Source of the DNA: Actinomyces gaoshouyii
GTDB taxonomy: Bacteria; Actinomycetota; Actinomycetes; Actinomycetales; Actinomycetaceae
NCBI RefSeq assembly: GCF_002072175.1
Contig: NZ_MVIV01000002.1
Location: 124,001-188,000 of the forward strand
Length of the DNA stretch: 64,000 bases
Reading direction: 5' to 3'
Shown one piece after another: positions 61,049-64,000 of the stretch. A program made the position numbers and the translations under genes. The notes below the pieces were generated by a model. That model was given only the letters and a program-made list of their open reading frames with translations. It was not told where the DNA came from and did not search any database. The first letter of the stretch is position 1. Each line of letters starts with the position of its first letter.

Positions 61049-62077
61049 ATGACGACTGCTATGACCGCGCTCCCGCGCACATCCTCCTCCCGCGCACGGC
61101 GCCTTGGCGCCGCCCGCGCTCTGGGTTCCCTCGCCGCTCTTGGCGCAGGCGTCCTGGGCTACGCGCTCCTCGAGGCGCGCCTGCCGGTGCTGCGGCGCTT
61201 CTCCGTGCCCGTCCTGGCCGACGGCGAGGAGCCGATCACGATCCTCCACCTGGCCGATCTGCACCTGACCGACAGCACGGAGACGCGCGTGGCCTGGGTG
61301 CGGGGCCTGGCCGCCGAGCACCCCGACGTCGTCATCTCTACGGGCGACCACCTGTCCTTCGCCTCGGGCCTGGAACCGCTCCAGCGGGCGCTGGAGCCCT
61401 TCGTGGGACTGCCGGGGGCCTTCGTCCTGGGGGACCACGACTACTACTCCTCCGTATTCAAACTGCCGACCCGCTACCTGCGCCGCGACCCGCGAACGGC
61501 GGACGCCGAGGACGCGCGCGAGCACCTCGTGGAGCTGCCCTGGCGGGAGGTCATCGAGCTGCAAGCCTCCGGCGGCTGGGCGGACCTGACGAACGCGCGG
61601 GGGACCCTCACGGTGCGCGGGCGGAGAGTGGACCTGGTCGGCGTCGATGATCCTCACGCCGAGCGGGACTCCTACCCCGTTCCGGACGACGGCTCCGACG
61701 GCGCGGCTTCAGCCGCCCTCCTCCCGCCGATCCTCGACCGCTCGGGGCGGGCGCTGCGCCTGGGGCTCGCTCACGCCCCCTACCAGCGAGTGCTGGACGC
61801 GATGGCGGGTGACGGCGTCGCCCTCGCCCTGGCGGGCCACACCCATGGCGGCCAGCTCTGCCTGCCCGGTTTCGGCGCGCTCGTGACGAACTGCGACCTG
61901 GATCGGCGGAGAGTCACGCAGCGCCTATCGCAGTGGCCGGGGCGCATCGGGGATCCGAGCGCAGCGAGGGACATGTACCTGCATATCAGCGCGGGGCTGG
62001 GCACGAGCCCCTACACGCCCGTGCGCGTGGCCTGCCGCCCGGAGGCGACGCTGCTCACCCTCGTCCCGGCGCGCTGA
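61049..62077 (+). CDS. metallophosphoesterase
   Basis: A 342-residue membrane-anchored calcineurin-like phosphoesterase, similar to Rv3683/YkuE-type proteins. The N-terminal helix (LGSLAALGAGVLGYALLEA) precedes the metal motifs: HLADLHLTDS (D-x-H), VVISTGDHLSF (GD.x), VLGDHDYYSS (GDHD replacing GNHE), and LAGHTHGGQLCLPG (GHTH). The substrate is unknown. It follows ponA2 by 37 bases and is probably cotranscribed. Confidence 0.92.
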   Translation: MTTAMTALPRTSSSRARRLGAARALGSLAALGAGVLGYALLEARLPVLRRFSVPVLADGEEPITILHLADLHLTDSTETRVAWVRGLAAEHPDVVISTGDHLSFASGLEPLQRALEPFVGLPGAFVLGDHDYYSSVFKLPTRYLRRDPRTADAEDAREHLVELPWREVIELQASGGWADLTNARGTLTVRGRRVDLVGVDDPHAERDSYPVPDDGSDGAASAALLPPILDRSGRALRLGLAHAPYQRVLDAMAGDGVALALAGHTHGGQLCLPGFGALVTNCDLDRRRVTQRLSQWPGRIGDPSAARDMYLHISAGLGTSPYTPVRVACRPEATLLTLVPAR

Positions 62078-62126
62078 GGGCCGCACTGGGAGCTCGGCGG
62101 AGCTCGCCCAGCTCTAGGTGGAGCGC

Positions 62127-62999
62127 CTAGGAGCGCCAGCGGGCGAAGCCCCCCTCGGAGTTGATGACCTGACCGGTGATCCAGCGGGCGTCGTCGGCCA
62201 GCAGCCAGGTGATGAGTCGGGCGGCGTCGTCGGGCTCCCCGAATCGTCCGAAGGGGAGCATGCCGCGGAGGGAGTCGAGGGCCTCGGCGGTGAGGTACCC
62301 GGTGTCGATCGGGCCGGGGTTGACGGTGTTGACGCGGATACCGTGATCGGCGAGCTCGTCGGCGATGGTCAGCGTGATGCCGGCGATGGCGGCCTTGGCC
62401 GCGCCGTAGGCGATCTCGCCGGGCAAGGGCCCCTGCGCCTGGCCGGAGGTCAGGAAGACGATGGCGCGGGTCGGGTCGGAGGACGGGACGGCGGGTCCCT
62501 CATCCGCTTCCCCGGCCCGTTCCCCGACGACGGCGCTGGCGAAGGCCTGGGCGAGAAGGATCGAGGCGCGGGCGTCGACGGCCCAGTGCCGGTCGAGGAC
62601 GTCCTCGGTGATGTCGAGCAGGAGGGCGTCGGGCTCGCTCATGGCCTGGTTGCACACGAGAGCGGTCAGCGGGTGGCCGGCATCGGCGGCGGCTTCGACC
62701 GCGGCGGCGACGACGCGGGCGGGCTGGCCGGAGGTTGCGAGGTCGGCGCCGATGGGGGTGAGGCGGGCGCCGTCGGTGAGATGGGAGGCGATGGAGGCCA
62801 TGACGGCGTCGATGTCGTCAGCGCCCCAGGCCTGAGCGGCGTCATGGGGCGAGTAGTGGTGGGCGACGATGCTGGCCCCCTGGGCGGCGGCGCGGCATGC
62901 GATGGCGTGGCCGATGCCGGCGCGGCGGCTGACCCCGGTGACGAGGACCGTTCGGCCTGCGAGTGGCAGGGGATCAGGGGACAGGTCTGCGCTGGTCAT
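62127..62999 (-). CDS. short-chain dehydrogenase/reductase (SDR)
   Basis: A 290-residue oxidoreductase. The NAD(P)-binding motif is VLVTGVSRRAGIGHAIA, in the FabI/FabL-like form with an inserted residue. The catalytic region has TSGQAQGPLPGEIAYGAAKA with Tyr and Lys (YxxxK), and NTVNPGPIDTGYL; the end GQVINSEGGFARW is typical. The Ser of the triad appears as TSGQ. The substrate is unknown; many such proteins are annotated 3-oxoacyl-ACP reductase-like. Convergent with the metallophosphoesterase gene. Confidence 0.9.
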   Translation of the reverse strand: MTSADLSPDPLPLAGRTVLVTGVSRRAGIGHAIACRAAAQGASIVAHHYSPHDAAQAWGADDIDAVMASIASHLTDGARLTPIGADLATSGQPARVVAAAVEAAADAGHPLTALVCNQAMSEPDALLLDITEDVLDRHWAVDARASILLAQAFASAVVGERAGEADEGPAVPSSDPTRAIVFLTSGQAQGPLPGEIAYGAAKAAIAGITLTIADELADHGIRVNTVNPGPIDTGYLTAEALDSLRGMLPFGRFGEPDDAARLITWLLADDARWITGQVINSEGGFARWRS

Positions 63000-63159
63000 G
63001 GGGGAAGTCAAGCGCGCCGCGCGGGCACGGGCAAGGGACGGGCGTCCCCGATGGCACCCTCCCCCGCAGGACTCCCAGTGATGGACGACACCTGACGGGC
63101 GACCGATGGTGATTTCCCTCGGCGCAGGCGGCCCAGCTATAGTTGCCGCTGCACACACA

Positions 63160-63236
<77 letters not shown>

Positions 63237-63240
63237 GCAT

Positions 63241-63272
63241 GTGGCCACCATCACACAATGGTGGCCACTTTT
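63241..63272 (+). terminator. intrinsic terminator after tRNA-Pro
   Basis: GTGGCCACCAT and ATGGTGGCCAC form a perfect 11-bp stem with a six-base loop followed by TTTT, a classic rho-independent terminator, starting four bases past the CCA end. Confidence 0.9.
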
Positions 63273-63656
63273 CGTTGGAAACATACACGGGGCAGCGTCG
63301 ACCAAGACTCCACACGAGATTGCGACTACCGGGCAACCACCTTTTCGTCGCGGTCGCCCGTTGCCTTGTTGGTGGTCGCCGGCGAAGGAGTGCCGACGGC
63401 TAGGCCAGCGGTGGTCGGCATGATGTCTCGCCCCTGTCTTTCCAATGATCGGCCTCGCGGATCCAGCGGAAGGGATTGTGGGCCGCAGGCCGAGCGGCAC
63501 CGGGCCATCAGGCTCCTCAATTCGCGGGACACGGGCACCCCGGCACGGCCCCCGGACTCCACCGCCTGTCCCCGGAGCATCGCCCGGCGTCTCGGGGGCA
63601 GGGCCGGACGGCGCGCGCCGCCGGGCGAGAGCTAGCCTTGCCCTGGAAGGAGCCCG
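63273..63656. other. 384-bp intergenic region after tRNA-Pro
   Basis: GC drops slightly in the first 100 bases. No protein with supporting start site or family resemblance, no repeated tRNA 3' end, and no integrase is seen. GGAAGGAG near 63645 is the ribosome site of the next gene. Confidence 0.45.
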
Positions 63657-64000
63657 ATGAGCACGACGAGCAGCACCCGCGCCGCGACACCGGAGGCCTC
63701 CCGGCCGGCCGATGCCCGCGCCCGCCGGGAGATCGCCGGGCGGGCGATGGAACGCGTGCTCGCCGTCGTGCTGATGCTCGCCTTCGCCATCTGGACCCTG
63801 CTGGTGGTCACGGGCCGCACGGCTCATCTCGACACGGCCTTCGCACGGACCTCCCCCCTTCTCCCCCGCTCGGCGGGAGCCCAGATCGCCGAGGCCTACG
63901 CTTTCCTCACCCATCCCGCCCTCATCACGGCGGCCATCGTCGGCCTCGCGATGTGGTCCTTCAAGGAGCGGATGCGGCGCCTCGCACTGGCCCTCCTCAT
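63657..64000 (+). CDS. membrane protein, N-terminal part (runs off the window)
   Basis: From ATG 63657 (GGAAGGAG with good spacing) the frame is open to the window end, 114 codons. A basic N-terminus (ADARARREIAGRAMERVL) is followed by a hydrophobic helix (VVLMLAFAIWTLLVVTG), a loop with HLDTAFARTSP, and a second helix (HPALITAAIVGLAMWSFKER). The shape resembles the beginning of actinobacterial PAP2-like phosphatases, whose catalytic motifs would lie beyond the edge, so this is a tentative family guess. Confidence 0.6.
   Translation, partial: MSTTSSTRAATPEASRPADARARREIAGRAMERVLAVVLMLAFAIWTLLVVTGRTAHLDTAFARTSPLLPRSAGAQIAEAYAFLTHPALITAAIVGLAMWSFKERMRRLALALL

Noticed and set aside
63326-63580. 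84-codon open frame on the minus strand after tRNA-Pro
   Set aside because: No ribosome site or family resemblance; probably chance. I considered an island at the tRNA 3' end but found no repeated tRNA end or integrase.

Overview
The window is about 64 kb of high-GC DNA from an actinobacterium, most likely an oral or mucosal Actinomyces-like member of the Actinomycetaceae. The signs are GTG and ATG starts with GGAGG-type sites, translationally coupled genes, CarD, Lsr2 and WhiB regulators, a class C sortase pilus locus, an arginine deiminase operon, and the order nth / crp / DUF4177 / whiB4 / ponA2 / metallophosphoesterase known from Mycobacterium and relatives. The genus is inferred from gene content only.

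Layout. 1-4.7 kb: the 3' end of hrpA, a pRiA4b ORF-3-like protein, cardiolipin synthase and a secreted glucosaminidase-like protein. 4.8-7.4 kb: a SprT-like protease gene whose 3' end is interrupted by a lower-GC island of about 2 kb between two perfect 33-bp direct repeats. The island holds a truncated serine recombinase, two small unknown genes, a frameshifted gene and a gene fragment. 7.4-12.2 kb: core genes (UMF1-type MFS, ispD, carD, gpmA, lsr2, tRNA-Thr). 12.5-16.7 kb: asparagine permease plus asparaginase, then a lipoprotein peptidase. 16.9-19.8 kb: an XRE regulator, holB and tmk.

20.0-28.2 kb is the most interesting metabolic locus: arcA-arcB-arcC followed by an arginine:glycine amidinotransferase-family gene, an EamA transporter, an MHS-family H+ symporter and a TetR regulator, behind a tandem palindromic operator-like site. 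No arcD antiporter is present in the locus. Together the enzymes could run a closed, ornithine-regenerating cycle that ferments a guanidino compound such as guanidinoacetate to amine, ammonia, CO2 and ATP. That is inference.

28.2-36.8 kb: topA, two paralogous PAS-domain proteins of unknown output and an OmpR-type two-component system. 37.2-41.7 kb: a sortase-assembled pilus operon (minor/tip pilin that seems to lack its N-terminus, major pilin, class C sortase) with a very strong hairpin between pilin and sortase. 42-46 kb: PAP2 phosphatase, ahpC-ahpD, a PH-domain protein and a HAD phosphatase. 46-51.3 kb: a reduced Tad locus (ssd, tadA, a fused tadB-tadC) next to a degenerate Fic protein. 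51.3-55.1 kb: two unknown membrane proteins and azlCD. 55.1-62.1 kb: the conserved nth-crp-whiB4-ponA2 neighbourhood. 62.1-64 kb: an SDR oxidoreductase, tRNA-Pro and the start of a membrane protein.

Scattered through the window are two families of intergenic repeats: a GAGACCGGTC palindrome (up to 76 bp, perfect) at four loci, one of which supplies identical last codons and stops to two convergent genes, and a 70-bp hairpin repeat at two loci. The coding strands were chosen by protein plausibility. Very long ORFs on the opposite strands are GC-driven shadows.
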